Below the pieces are notes generated by a model. The model saw only the letters and a program-made list of their open reading frames with translations. It had not been told where the DNA came from and did not search any database. A program made the translations under genes and the position numbers. DNA of 64,000 nt. It comes from Alentia gelatinosa. Taxonomy: Eukaryota; Annelida; Polychaeta; Phyllodocida; Polynoidae. Below, in pieces: positions 41,201 to 46,884 of the stretch. The DNA is taken from the NCBI GenBank assembly GCA_950022655.1, contig OX465581.1, forward strand, positions 107,243,125 through 107,307,124. Direction: 5' to 3'. How positions within the stretch are numbered: the first letter of the stretch is position 1; every line of letters begins with the position of its first letter.

Positions 41201-44200
41201 AAAGGGTTTTCAAATCTATTCTTTGTGTTTCATCTCAGGAGACATATAATGGGCAAATGACGTGCTCCAATCATAGCATAGAGTTACACAGCAATTACAC
41301 AGTCATTAACTTTTCTGCGAAATGGTATGGCTAATGCCATCTATTGTGAAAGAGAAGCCAACATAAACATGTCCACTTTAGTCCTGTCTGCTCTGCATTT
41401 ACAGCATTTGTGAACATTGAAGTCTTGAACTGCTTGGTGTGCATAAGCCGACATATGAGCTAAATTTCAGCGATAAAACCAGCCATGGATTCACCCTCCA
41501 TTACCCTGCTTATTATAGTTTGCACACATAGTATCCCTGCAAATGTGGAGTGCCACGCGCAGATTAAACGCCGGAAGGCTATAATTAGGTGTTACTTAAT
41601 CAATGTTACTTAATCAAGTTAGGCTGATAGCATCTGGCCTTCAGACTTGATTACATAATTACCAAATTTACCTATTTACCTAGATTGCATATTTTAGGTT
41701 CTAGGAAGTGAACATTTCTGTGATATTTTACTTCTTAATTTTATGAAAGACACGTTTATATATATTCTGATATTATGTAAAAGGGAACCTGTCCCATCAA
41801 ATGATAACATTATCTGATATTTTGATCTATTACTAGACATATTATATTAGCAAGTACCCTATGACCCTCTATTATATTGTATTTGAATGAACAGGTACAT
41901 TGTAGAAGTAGATGATTCTTCCAAAATTGAGCCATTATAATTTGTAATGCAGCATATGCAAAAGGTCTAACAGGAAGGTTTATAGTTACTCTACTTTAAA
42001 TAACTATATACTTAAAGTTTAACTAGTGCAAAAACGATCGAGGGTTATTGCACAATAGTCTATTTACATATCATGATATACCACACTCCTCACCTTGGAG
42101 TACAGAGTTCTACTTGATACGAAATCGTACGAAAAGGTTCGCATACGCTGCACATGCAGACATTTACTTTGTCACTTCGTGTTGCTCCTGTATGCAGCCC
42201 CAACCCCATGAAACTAGAGGTGTATTTCTTTCTGCTGTTTCCGAGCTGCTCCATAAATAGGCCAGCGAGAGTGGGAAATCATGCTATTTTAACAGTGCTC
42301 AAAAATAGCCGAATCCCACACGGAAATGCGCACACGCAGCCCTTGCTGAAGCGCTATGCTATCTCTGCAAGCCTGTAACTTCGGCCTCTATGAACTTTAT
42401 ACCAGTATTGATCTGCGTTATAGACTGGCTATTTTGATCCATTGTCCCCTGGGCATCCCTTCCATCCCCAATCCCTTAGTGGGCTATCGCCTGAATCTGG
42501 TTCGCGGATTGATGCATCCCAGATTGGGAGAGCACTGGTTCTCCAGGCACCTACTTGAATTTGCTACGATTGATGGATACGTGTTCTTTTTCAGACAGAA
42601 CGACAAAAGATAGCTATCTTCAGTTCAGTATGCAGGTATCCAATTTCCTATCAAAGACAATAAAACCTTTTTTAGTATAGGCCGACTCGCTTGTCATCTA
42701 CATTGGTAGGGTTCTCCCAAAAGCTGAAATCCTTCCGGATCTTGAATCTGATAGTATTGTCTTTGAATCCTCTTACGTTAATAGACATATAGACTAGACA
42801 TATATATATAAATCACAGAAATACACGCAAGGATGGCATTTCTTAGAGATAGAAAGTTCCAAAATATCTAGGAACAAATGGAATTCAGTCACACTCACTG
42901 TGTCTCATTATTATTATGTACCTAGAAATCATAAAAAATGCCATTCTACAACTCAATAAATAGTAGAATGAGTGGTCACGTGGTACGGAGGGACGTATGA
43001 TTATTCTTTCGTCACTCAGTGACGAACGGAATCTGTACTCCCGGTCAGCAAAGGTGAGACATTCGCCCATAGGTATTATAGAGGAAAAATATCCAATGGG
43101 GGATAATGTCACAAATGTTAGCCCATTAGTCAATATTAAGGGTGAGATAAATTCAGAAACCCATTCAAGTTTAGGGTCAGAGCTCGATCCCATCTCATTT
43201 GAATCACATAGTAATTCACGCGGCTTCGCCTTGTGAATTACTATGTGATTCAAACTTGATGGGATACGGGCTCAGACCCTAAACTATCATGGGTCTCCTC
43301 TATAATACCTAATATTCATTAGATATTTTAAGAGCAGGTATGTCTATAGTGGTCAGCCACGCACCCTGAGAGTATGAAAATACTGTATTTTTCTCCTTTT
43401 TTCAATAATAACCTGGATGGTAGTAATCAAAGACGCAATGCCGAATCAGATCTTGGGAAAGTACTCAAGATACTGCAATCGGCCAGGTTATGATGCGAAA
43501 CGAACAGACCGAATGCAGTAAAGACCAGCGTTCTGCTTCTAGGAAACCATGAGCGAAAATAAGGCGACCGGCACCCATCGCTATAAACATTGTATTTGGC
43601 AGTGGATGGGAGGAATCCATTATTACCTGGAGGGGTGCAGACAATGCTGTGGTTGTTGTGCGGAGGCTGCCCGGTGGAGTTAACTCCAGTGTCGTTGATG
43701 GCCTGTGGGGGCACAATGAGCAGCAACTTCCTCCCAACAGCTCCCGCCATCGCGCCGCCATCTTGGACCTGTAGTCGTTGCACCTGCGCGAACAGTGGTG
43801 ACTGGGTGTACTCCTCCGTGTCCGCATCTTGTTCTAAGTCAGTCTCCTCTAGTGTTTCCCGATTTCCCCGAAACCAGCTTGAGTCCAAATCTGATGACAA
43901 ATGAAAGGAATTTCATGGATTAAACACTTTTTTATCATATGTGTATATATGTATCAAGGGTAGTTCTTTCATATGATATTTGAGTTCATTTATTTTGATC
44001 CGAAGTTATCAACCCTTTCTTGCAGGGCAATGCCATATGGCATTCCCCTGGCATTGGCAGGACAATGCCATATGACATTCCCCTGGCCGTGGCAGGACAA
44101 TGCCATATGGCATTCCCGTAGGGAATGGATGAACAATTCTGTATGTGTTCCTTTGTAACTTTTTGAAAAATTATCGAAGAATTATGAAAATTATATGGCA

Positions 44201-46584
44201 TATTTGGCTAAGTGTTGCCAGTAAGTCATTAAAATATCGGAAAGTTCTGTGAAAAATACAGATTTACTGGAATTTTTAAATATGCAATTTGTTTTGATAA
44301 CATTAACTACAAAAGCCGGCCTTACAAAGGCCACAATTGGTTCTGGTACCTACTGTAGTATGGGTACATGGTGAATGTTGTGTGGCTCTTGAAGGGTTAA
44401 GTTATCAAAATTTAATGGCGATTCATTGGACAAGGAAAGGTCTATGTGTTTCTTTGTTCTTAAAAGCTGTATCCCGAACCAGAAGAATGACCTCAATAGA
44501 TGGGATCCTGTATTTAGAGATGATGTGACATTTGATATTCAATCCTAGTCACTCAGGCTTAACAATTCACTTCACAGTGGAGGTATTGGTAACGGAAATG
44601 ATATCAAGATCAGCAATTGAAGAAATATATACATCTGGGCACAAATATTTCATTGACTTGAAAATTGGGATTTGTAACATTAGCAAAGTTATTCTTTTAT
44701 ATCTGAGCACCTTATATCCAACAATATATTTCAATACACTATATTCGGACCAATCCCAGAAGGGCCACCATGCTGATAAATGTATCTGTATACAATTATC
44801 ATTCCTCACTCAGATATTCACGGTAAAAACCTTTTGGCATGGCACTGACTGCAGTCTGATAGGTACTTTGTTCATTAGCATACATGAAAGGGAAATTAGA
44901 TTCCAAACAATCGTGTATCGTTTGCGTGTGTAATTTGAGTTCTTTCCATACGCAGGGAAATGGCGGGCATTAATGAGAGGATCACCTGACATGAAAGATA
45001 ACATTTCTAACACGTCTGAGTAGCTAGATTTAATCCATCCATTCTATGACAGAATGGGTACTATAGTGAAACAAAAAACAATAAGAATATCTAAAGAAAG
45101 AGATAAACGGTTGTGAACATTAGGACTGCCCTATTGATATTATAGAGGTGGTTATATCAGAAAAACTTTCTCATGTGAGAGATGCCAGTTATAGATTAAA
45201 AAGATATTATACATCTCCACCGCCACTAATGGTCTACAATACCTTCATCAGTCAATATTTGATATTTTAAAACTGATTATTTCTATTGCAACCTATACTA
45301 TAAGTAACACAGCATGGCTTGTAATCTATGTTTTTAGGACTCTATTTGTGATTATACTTTCGCAGCACAAAGATGATGTTTTAAATCACGCCCTAGTTTC
45401 GTATACATTTGTAATTCTATTTTCGGTAGGAAATAATGTCAGTAATGTACGGAAGCATTACTTAGTGCAAGAAGTTGATAAGTCCATTGATCTTAGACAT
45501 TATATAGGCCACAAAAATATAAATTACGAAAAGGATCATATATTAAGGAGGTTCTATATTAGCTCATTTCCTCACAATTAATGGTGTAGTAGCTATATTA
45601 GATTTTCCGACAGATTACACTAATAAAAATAAGAGTTTAATTATGAGCATTTGATATTGGGTGTCCCAAATTGCGGAGCCTTCCTTTCACGAAAGGCTCA
45701 GACTGAAAGTAGGCCTATCTTATGTACTTATAATCGTTTAATCAAATTTTCCTATCTTAGGTACTTAGCATTGATAAGTGATAATGTAGATAAGAATGGT
45801 TAAGGCAAGAGTTATTCTGGTCACTATGAGTTGTAGCAGGTTTATTGTATGAGTCTCAATATGTTGAATTGTTCCACTGCTACCGTTGTTTTCTGATCAC
45901 ATACCAGTAATCCCTGATACTTGGTTATTATATAAAAACCAGTGATGCTTCAGAAAATTCTAAAACGTAAGCATATTTACTTATCAAAACTCCCACTTGT
46001 AAAGGATATAGATAAAGTTCTATTGTTATGATACAACAATATATGTAATCTTACTCCAAATCCAAATGGTTGTATGTTACCAGGTATACCACGTTCAGTT
46101 TATGCTGAAAAAAAAACTGAAAAAAACTACAGGCGGGTATGGGATGATAATAAAGGTGAGAAGGAGCAGCATCGTTCACCACCCTCCACTGCACGAGTGG
46201 CTGGAGAAGTTAGACAGAGATGGACGATTTCAAAATGGTGCAGTTCTCATGGTCTGACTTATAATGAGCTACCCAAACCCGGATTTCTGAGAGTTTATGG
46301 TCTGGTTGACGTGTTTGGCGCAAAGATCGGGTGATGAAAAGTGATAGCAGTCCATGAAAGATTTATGGTGTCTGAGTTGCTCCTCGAGATACCCACACAC
46401 GCACGATACTGCCCACAAAGTCCCTTGTATTCCCTCTGCCATGTGAGACCGCCACCCTGACCTCTATGCGTTCTCGACCCTTACCATGATCCACTGATTT
46501 TGCAGCTATGACACGCGCCATGACGAAGGTAACCACCCAGAGGACCACTCCATCGACCGTGATCACGTGATCGCGTGAACGCAT
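1..46584 (-). CDS. SLC24-like: K+-dependent Na+/Ca2+ exchanger gene (SLC24/NCKX family), 5' eight coding exons; 3' half off the window
   Basis: NCKX proteins are plasma-membrane or organelle antiporters that exchange Na+ for Ca2+ plus K+. Eight minus-strand exons join with matching phases (1,1,0,1,0,0,2,1) and give 330 codons plus one base from the ATG at 46584. In order they encode a signal peptide (residues about 12-28), an acidic ectodomain with three N-glycosylation sequons, the family motif CTPPA followed by HEFPTD, a first membrane segment (about 139-164), the alpha-1 repeat (179-234, with [16 protein letters not shown] and [12 protein letters not shown]), two further hydrophobic segments (about 244-260 and 272-286) and the start of the cytoplasmic loop. 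The alpha-2 repeat must lie to the left of base 1. By recall, SLEKIC, KGDVGVG and the GICG-Q ending favour the NCKX3/4 type, but a phylogeny would be needed. All introns are GT-AG. Exons 3-7 are secure; exon 1 and the 3' end of exon 8 are predictions. Confidence 0.92.
302..432 (-). CDS. SLC24-like: Exon 8: start of the large cytoplasmic loop of NCKX
   Basis: The acceptor cctgtcctag is clear and gives [17 protein letters not shown] and onward, matching the family pattern of a K-F-N motif followed by basic and amphipathic sequence after the fifth hydrophobic segment. The donor is less certain. I chose TACG/gtaggg at 302/301, giving residues 287-331. The frame stays open on the minus strand down to 69, so a longer exon or another donor is possible. 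The low-complexity Gly- and Arg-rich translation past 302 looks non-coding. The loop region of NCKX proteins is poorly conserved, so sequence similarity does not settle the boundary. Confidence 0.82.
433..1244 (-). other. Intron 7 of the NCKX gene
   Basis: The intron is 812 bp with GT-AG ends. It holds a CA/TA-rich microsatellite near its 5' (right) end. I see nothing else between 459 and 1105, apart from A-rich tracts near 810-830. Confidence 0.85.
1106..1202. repeat. (CA/TA)n microsatellite
   Basis: Imperfect acata/cacata repeats lead into an uninterrupted TA run of about 60 bp. A pure TA tract this long tends to extrude cruciforms and to vary in length. It lies within intron 7, close to the exon 7 donor. 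Confidence 0.97.
1245..1324 (-). CDS. SLC24-like: Exon 7: last transmembrane segment of the N-terminal bundle of NCKX
   Basis: This is an 80-bp exon between tatactttcag and ATGAA/gtaagt. It encodes residues 261-287, [16 protein letters not shown] then [11 protein letters not shown]. The W-(Y/W)-E-S motif and the final Y-x-L-x-M-K-F-N junction with exon 8 are diagnostic for the family. It ends in phase 2, matched by exon 8. A long (TA)n tract lies only about 45 bp into the downstream intron. Confidence 0.94.
1325..2296 (-). other. Intron 6 of the NCKX gene
   Basis: The intron is 972 bp with GT-AG ends. Its middle is occupied by the M1 MITE. The remainder (1325-1870) is AT-rich with no recognised feature. 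Confidence 0.85.
1875..2156. mobile_element. MITE M1, 282 bp, non-autonomous DNA transposon
   Basis: A perfect 24-bp terminal inverted repeat (1875-1898 and 2133-2156) starts GGCCCGGCGTCC and contains CCACCTACTACGAT. The sequence TAA flanks both ends (1872-1874 and 2157-2159), consistent with a 3-bp target-site duplication of the PIF/Harbinger type. Inside, an 18-bp perfect hairpin (1912-1929 with 1943-1960) carries CGATATGGCACCGAT. There is no coding capacity. A second copy of exactly the same length lies at 48641-48922, and a longer inverted relative at 50966-52445. The superfamily assignment is inferred from the flanking triplets only. Confidence 0.9.
2297..2371 (-). CDS. SLC24-like: Exon 6: transmembrane segment after the alpha-1 repeat of NCKX
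   Basis: This is a 75-bp exon of 25 codons, phase 0 at both ends, between ttggttgcag and GCG/gtaagt. It encodes [18 protein letters not shown] followed by SVIILIA (residues 236-260). The LTW-PL-RD-FY pattern is typical of the NCKX segment just after alpha-1. Joined to exon 7, the helix-loop-helix has the same length as in vertebrate NCKX2, as far as I can align it by eye, so no exon is missing here. Confidence 0.93.
3047..3278. mobile_element. MITE S1, 232-bp short form of the E family
   Basis: The ends are inverted copies of AGTGGGATTCACAC...GGTGGGATTCATG. TAA lies on each side (3044-3046 and 3279-3281). The right 200 bp match the reverse complement of the first arm of the 541-bp E elements at 54-56 kb, while the left side keeps only about 45 bp. 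S1 is therefore an internally deleted derivative. Confidence 0.88.
3385..3764 (+). repeat. Interspersed repeat H1 with hairpin core
   Basis: This segment shares long similarity, in inverted orientation, with 62401-62748. Landmarks are GGTTTTGT-GACAG, GCCGTAAA, a hairpin core (TAATACAC at 3433-3440 pairing with GTGTATTA at 3453-3460 around gagcgccagcgag), repeated GTATACCA motifs and a closing ATACGATGGAT. It has no ORF of note. It is likely a non-autonomous element; its termini and target duplication are not resolved. It contains a perfect TGACGTCA at 3461. Confidence 0.75.
3780..6440. other. Unannotated intron stretch
   Basis: I see no supported gene. Minor points are a C10 tract near 4215, a region at 5245-5335 with partial palindromes (gtgatgt...acatcac around gcccctaggggc) and a twice-repeated cggcaaacct near 5337. 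Confidence 0.5.
6443..6508. repeat. (TA)n microsatellite
   Basis: A pure TA dinucleotide run of about 66 bp. Open frames across it encode only alternating Tyr-Ile and are not genes. Confidence 0.97.
8027..8063. repeat. (AT)n microsatellite
   Basis: A pure AT run of about 37 bp within intron 5. Confidence 0.95.
8070..10390. other. Unannotated intron stretch
   Basis: I found no exon, RNA gene or repeat that I can support. Open frames are short and without family similarity. A 13-bp tandem duplication (cctcggactgggt/c) lies near 10248-10273. Confidence 0.5.
10498..11064 (+). pseudogene. Non-LTR retrotransposon (LINE) reverse-transcriptase C-terminal fragment
   Basis: A 188-residue open frame begins in the middle of a protein with [15 protein letters not shown], then has KLYKLRKF, then [15 protein letters not shown] and [14 protein letters not shown], and ends at TAA after [10 protein letters not shown]. 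This order of motifs is the thumb and C-terminal part of the reverse transcriptase of Jockey/CR1-like LINEs that move through RNA. The endonuclease and the catalytic fingers/palm part are absent. Directly upstream the frame is closed by a TAA at 10495, so this is a 5'-truncated dead copy, as is typical of LINE insertions. It lies on the opposite strand to the host NCKX gene. About 110 bp downstream begins an AT/GT microsatellite, which may mark the 3' end of the insertion. Confidence 0.85.
11173..11258. repeat. (AT)n-(GT)n compound microsatellite
   Basis: An AT run to about 11230 is followed by 11 GT dinucleotides and a short TATA tail. It lies just 3' of the LINE fragment. Confidence 0.96.
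11300..13970. other. Unannotated intron stretch
   Basis: The segment 11540-11800 is more GC-rich than its surroundings but shows no splice-bounded open frame. I see nothing else to annotate. Confidence 0.45.
14048..14092 (+). other. G-run cluster with G-quadruplex potential
   Basis: Five runs of three or four G (GGGGTAGGAGGCGGGAGG and onward) fall within 45 bp on the plus strand, with loops of 2-10 nt. The surrounding 120 bp are also clearly GC-rich compared with the intron. Confidence 0.5.
15409..15468 (+). repeat. Two-copy tandem repeat, about 30 bp
   Basis: The segment gtgttcttcacta-tggaggtg is repeated once with few changes (third block A to T and small indels). Confidence 0.8.
15670..15687 (+). 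repeat. Poly-C tract
   Basis: 18 consecutive C residues; the length may be unreliable in assembly. Confidence 0.95.
16076..16179 (-). CDS. SLC24-like: Exon 5: second half of the alpha-1 repeat of NCKX
   Basis: This is a 104-bp exon between tcttttccag and GTCAGTCAG/gtaagt. It encodes residues 201-235: [19 protein letters not shown], then [28 protein letters not shown] is the signature of the second helix of the alpha-1 repeat. The downstream intron is 13.7 kb, the second largest in the gene. The open frame runs on past the donor into intron, but that extension has no family similarity. Confidence 0.96.
16180..16973 (-). other. Intron 4 of the NCKX gene
   Basis: The intron is 794 bp. Its central part (16480-16930) is unusually rich in tacgt, gcgta and aacg words, suggesting a decayed repeat, but I could not find terminal inverted repeats. 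Confidence 0.75.
16974..17058 (-). CDS. SLC24-like: Exon 4: first half of the alpha-1 repeat (ion-binding) of NCKX
   Basis: This is an 85-bp exon between ttcaccttgcag and ATAG/gtgagc. It encodes residues 173-201, with [17 protein letters not shown] followed by [11 protein letters not shown]. In this family the alpha-1 repeat lines the cation site, and the Glu of APE (E194 here) is one of its essential acidic residues. All the key residues are present, so the exon looks functional. It ends in phase 1, with the first base of the Gly201 codon. The exon 3-4 intron is 757 bp and the exon 4-5 intron 794 bp, so these three exons form a compact cluster within an otherwise very long gene. Confidence 0.96.
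17059..17815 (-). other. Intron 3 of the NCKX gene
   Basis: 757 bp with GT-AG ends and no other recognised feature. Confidence 0.85.
17816..17967 (-). CDS. SLC24-like: Exon 3: HEFPTD motif and first transmembrane segment of NCKX
   Basis: The acceptor is ttttttccag and the donor is TAT/gtgagt. The exon is 152 bp and encodes residues 122-172. After [18 protein letters not shown] comes a hydrophobic run ([18 protein letters not shown]), then [14 protein letters not shown]. This matches the family pattern of an extracellular HEFP motif, the first mature membrane helix and the CD-x-x-F-V-P-S-L motif. Two positions differ from the usual sequence: the acidic residue after CD is Ile161, and the Pro of VPSL is Ala165. 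The exon ends on a codon boundary and joins [10 protein letters not shown] of exon 4. Confidence 0.95.
18000..20500. other. Unannotated intron stretch
   Basis: A poly-C tract of about 12 lies at 18898-18909. I see no other feature that I can support. Confidence 0.5.
20545..20653 (+). promoter_or_regulatory. Two CCAAT boxes followed by a consensus splice donor
   Basis: CCAAT occurs at 20545-20549 (in ggccaatcag) and 20575-20579 (in gaccaatcac), 30 bp apart on the same strand. A strong donor-like gtaagt lies at 20648. NF-Y sites in such pairs are typical of promoters. This could mark an antisense transcript start, but there is no ORF or TATA box to support it. Confidence 0.25.
21344..21423 (+). 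repeat. Minisatellite, 34-bp unit, 2.3 copies
   Basis: Two full units (21344-21377 and 21378-21411) and the start of a third. Each unit opens with the near-palindrome AATGCCTTGAGGCATT and carries CCC..GCAGGGGAC. Its design parallels the array at 44022-44123. Confidence 0.9.
21430..24890. other. Unannotated intron stretch
   Basis: The segment 22080-22400 is GC-rich and CpG-containing, but its frames look non-coding. From 24050-24300 and 24670-24830 the words acgat and atcgt recur often, with a small cgacacc...ggtgtcg hairpin near 24268, perhaps a decayed transposon. Confidence 0.45.
24893..25049 (+). repeat. Dispersed direct repeat, copy 1 (157 bp)
   Basis: High identity by eye to 27684-27882. 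It runs from atcaaagatg to ggttaatcattct. It lacks the 42-nt segment found in copy 2. Confidence 0.92.
25624..25890. mobile_element. Foldback element F1
   Basis: A long hairpin (arms about 25624-25673 and 25697-25743, with TTATTTATGCCAC and CATTTTGTTGGCTCC in each) is followed by a second inverted pair, TTTTATCCTACCC (25759) with GGGTAGGATAAAA (25877). The right part matches F2 at 29940 in inverted orientation. There is no coding capacity. Confidence 0.78.
27684..27882 (+). repeat. Dispersed direct repeat, copy 2 (199 bp)
   Basis: Matches copy 1 at 24893-25049 except for an additional 42-nt block at 27811-27852. Confidence 0.92.
28193..28540 (+). promoter_or_regulatory. CRE-containing GC-rich block with a 135-codon open frame
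   Basis: A perfect TGACGTCA (28193-28200) lies 33 bp before the ATG at 28233. The next 230 bp are GC- and CpG-richer than the intron and stay open for 135 codons, with a donor-like gtaggt at about 28540. I recognise no protein family and codon use does not decide the matter. It may be an intronic promoter with a short exon, or chance. Confidence 0.25.
29938..30294. mobile_element. Foldback element F2
   Basis: It starts with TTTATCCTACCCCTAA and GGCTTAACAT, shared inversely with F1. It contains a perfect 27-bp stem (30197-30223 with 30268-30294, core CTGGGCTCCCGTATGCGAC) around a 44-nt loop. An additional GTCGCATACGG occurs at 30003. Confidence 0.8.
30992..31330. repeat. Diverged tandem duplication, period about 180-190 bp
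   Basis: AAAATATTGCAGTTTCC at 30992 and 31181, and CCCATAGAAGTTAGC at 31053 and 31231, occur in the same order. The intervening sequence is only partly similar. Confidence 0.75.
31340..32560. other. Unannotated intron stretch
   Basis: The segment 32050-32310 is GC-richer; the open frames there have no recognisable family or splice context. I see nothing else. Confidence 0.45.
32570..32626. promoter_or_regulatory. Paired CRE and inverted YY1-type sites
   Basis: CTCGTGACGTCA occurs twice, giving perfect CREs at 32577-32584 and 32593-32600. They are followed at once by GCCGCCAT (32601) and its inverse ATGGCGGC (32618), which match the YY1 core. Such clustering in 55 bp within an AT-rich intron suggests an enhancer or internal promoter; the function is inferred. 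Confidence 0.45.
32640..36240. other. Unannotated intron stretch
   Basis: I found no supported gene or element. The segment 34950-35180 is GC-richer, without a coding signature. Confidence 0.5.
36256..36394. repeat. Short foldback with 25-nt arms
   Basis: Arms 36256-36280 and 36370-36394 share GGTGTCAGAATTC with its complement and flanking gatttc/gaaatc, with three mismatches in 25. The spacer is 89 nt. Confidence 0.75.
36942..37023 (-). pseudogene. tRNA-Ser(UGA)-like remnant with oligo-T terminator
   Basis: Read on the minus strand, 37023-36950 (74 nt) begins GTCGTGGCGAG, has a TTGAAAT anticodon-loop-like segment with anticodon TGA (37004-37002), ends AGACGAC that pairs with the first five bases, and is followed by T8 (36949-36942), as at a Pol III terminator. 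The D-arm lacks about 14 nt and the T-arm is imperfect, so it is not a functional tRNA. The plus-strand sequence at 36901 (GGCGGACGTGGCCGAGTG) also looks like a tRNA head, making a partial inverted pair. Confidence 0.35.
37120..37136 (+). promoter_or_regulatory. CTCF-like site
   Basis: GCCCGCTAGGGGGAGGGC resembles the CTCF core CC(A/G)C-AGGGGGC with two departures. It is a motif match only. Confidence 0.2.
37230..41130. other. Unannotated intron stretch
   Basis: The open frames present lack family similarity and consistent splice signals. I see no repeat that I can define. Confidence 0.5.
41137..41224 (+). repeat. Two-copy tandem repeat, 44-bp unit
   Basis: Units 41137-41180 and 41181-41224 share AACT-GTAGGATATC and TTT-AAATCTATT with scattered changes. 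Confidence 0.85.
41230..43060. other. Unannotated intron stretch
   Basis: No feature supported. Short frames at 42050-42610 have no recognised domain. Confidence 0.5.
43074..43313. mobile_element. Long-hairpin element F3
   Basis: Arms 43160-43219 and 43233-43292 form a 60-bp inverted repeat at roughly 85% identity by eye. The innermost 22 bp are perfect (core GAATCACATAGTAATTCAC) around a 13-nt GC-rich loop. Outer pieces GGTATTATAGAGGA (43074) and its complement near 43298-43311 extend the arms, with about 75 bp extra in the left arm. Confidence 0.82.
43627..43890 (-). CDS. SLC24-like: Exon 2: extracellular N-terminal domain of the NCKX exchanger
   Basis: The exon is 264 bp between an acceptor (gtcatcag before 43890) and a donor (CCAG/gtaata), phase 1 at both ends. 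It encodes residues 34-122. The first part is strongly acidic (residues 45-60 hold many Glu and Asp). The second part has sequons at N99 (NDT), N104 (NST) and N113 (NHS). It ends in VCTPPA, the cysteine motif that directly precedes HEFPTD in this family. NCKX ectodomains are poorly conserved, so the variable length is expected; by recall this stretch is longer than in human NCKX3/4. The closing motif joins exactly to exon 3 across a 25.7-kb intron, which is the strongest evidence for this exon. Confidence 0.88.
43891..46484 (-). other. Intron 1 of the NCKX gene (predicted)
   Basis: 2594 bp between the predicted exon 1 donor and the exon 2 acceptor. Apart from the minisatellite at 44022 I see no feature. 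Frames at 44532-44933 and 46066-46334 lack recognisable domains. Confidence 0.6.
44022..44123 (+). repeat. Minisatellite of palindromes, 35-bp unit, 3 copies
   Basis: Units start at 44022, 44057 and 44092. Each carries the palindrome AATGCCATATGGCATT (44029, 44064 with one change, 44099) flanked by GCAGGACA and CCCCTGGC. Confidence 0.93.
46485..46584 (-). CDS. SLC24-like: Exon 1: start codon and signal peptide of the NCKX exchanger
   Basis: Reading leftward, the ATG at 46584-46582 opens 33 codons plus one base and ends at a consensus donor (CATG/gtaagg). The peptide has a charged start (MRSRDH), a hydrophobic core ([17 protein letters not shown], residues 12-28) and small residues before K29, as in a cleavable signal peptide. 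NCKX proteins characteristically start this way. The exon ends in phase 1, exactly what exon 2 needs, and the joint makes codon 34 an Asp. An in-frame TGA four codons before the ATG argues that this is the true start. It lies 2.6 kb upstream of exon 2. The extent of the 5' UTR is not visible. No homology motif proves this exon; it rests on phase, donor quality, signal-peptide character and position. Confidence 0.68.
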
Positions 46585-46589
46585 GCGCA
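46561..46589. promoter_or_regulatory. E-box palindrome and NRF1-like site at the NCKX start codon
   Basis: GATCACGTGATC (46561-46572) is a perfect 12-bp palindrome containing TCACGTGA, the core bound by MITF/TFE-type bHLH factors. The start codon itself lies in TGCGCATGCG (46589-46580 on the minus strand), ten bases of the NRF1 consensus. Both overlap the coding part of exon 1. These are motif matches; the regulatory role is inferred. Confidence 0.35.
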
Positions 46590-46703
46590 GTGAAGATCAC
46601 AGCTGCTCTCAGAATGATTAGATTCTATTCACAATCTCCCCCAAGTTTTGAAACAATCTGCTAATATCTAGTCCATAGATCTCGTCCCATTACGTCCATT
46701 CTG

Positions 46704-46880
46704 CCATCACAAGCTGTTCAGAATTAGTTGGTACTTCTCTCGCAGATTGCTGAGAACTTGTTTAAACTTCTAGCACCAACTGATCAAAATCAGCTTATAG
46801 TACTGTCACAAGTTCCTGTGAACTAGTTAATATTTCTATTACAAACTGGTGGGAATGATAATTCTATCACAAACACATCA
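46704..46880. repeat. Degenerate minisatellite upstream of exon 1
   Basis: About five diverged units of 28-36 bp share CACAA-CTG, a middle GAA/ACT-GTT part and an ending A-TTCT. It starts about 120 bp upstream of the predicted start codon, in the likely promoter region. No TATA box is apparent. Confidence 0.55.
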
Positions 46881-46884
46881 TACT

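Larger units (their letters stand above)
17968..43626 (-). other. Intron 2 of the NCKX gene (25.7 kb)
   Basis: This intron splits the CTPP-A codon joint between exons 2 and 3. It holds most of the foldback elements, minisatellites and candidate regulatory clusters of the window, listed one by one. No second protein-coding gene is supported within it. Confidence 0.8.

Noticed and set aside
43590..43904. Plus-strand 104-codon frame
   Set aside because: Antisense shadow of NCKX exon 2.
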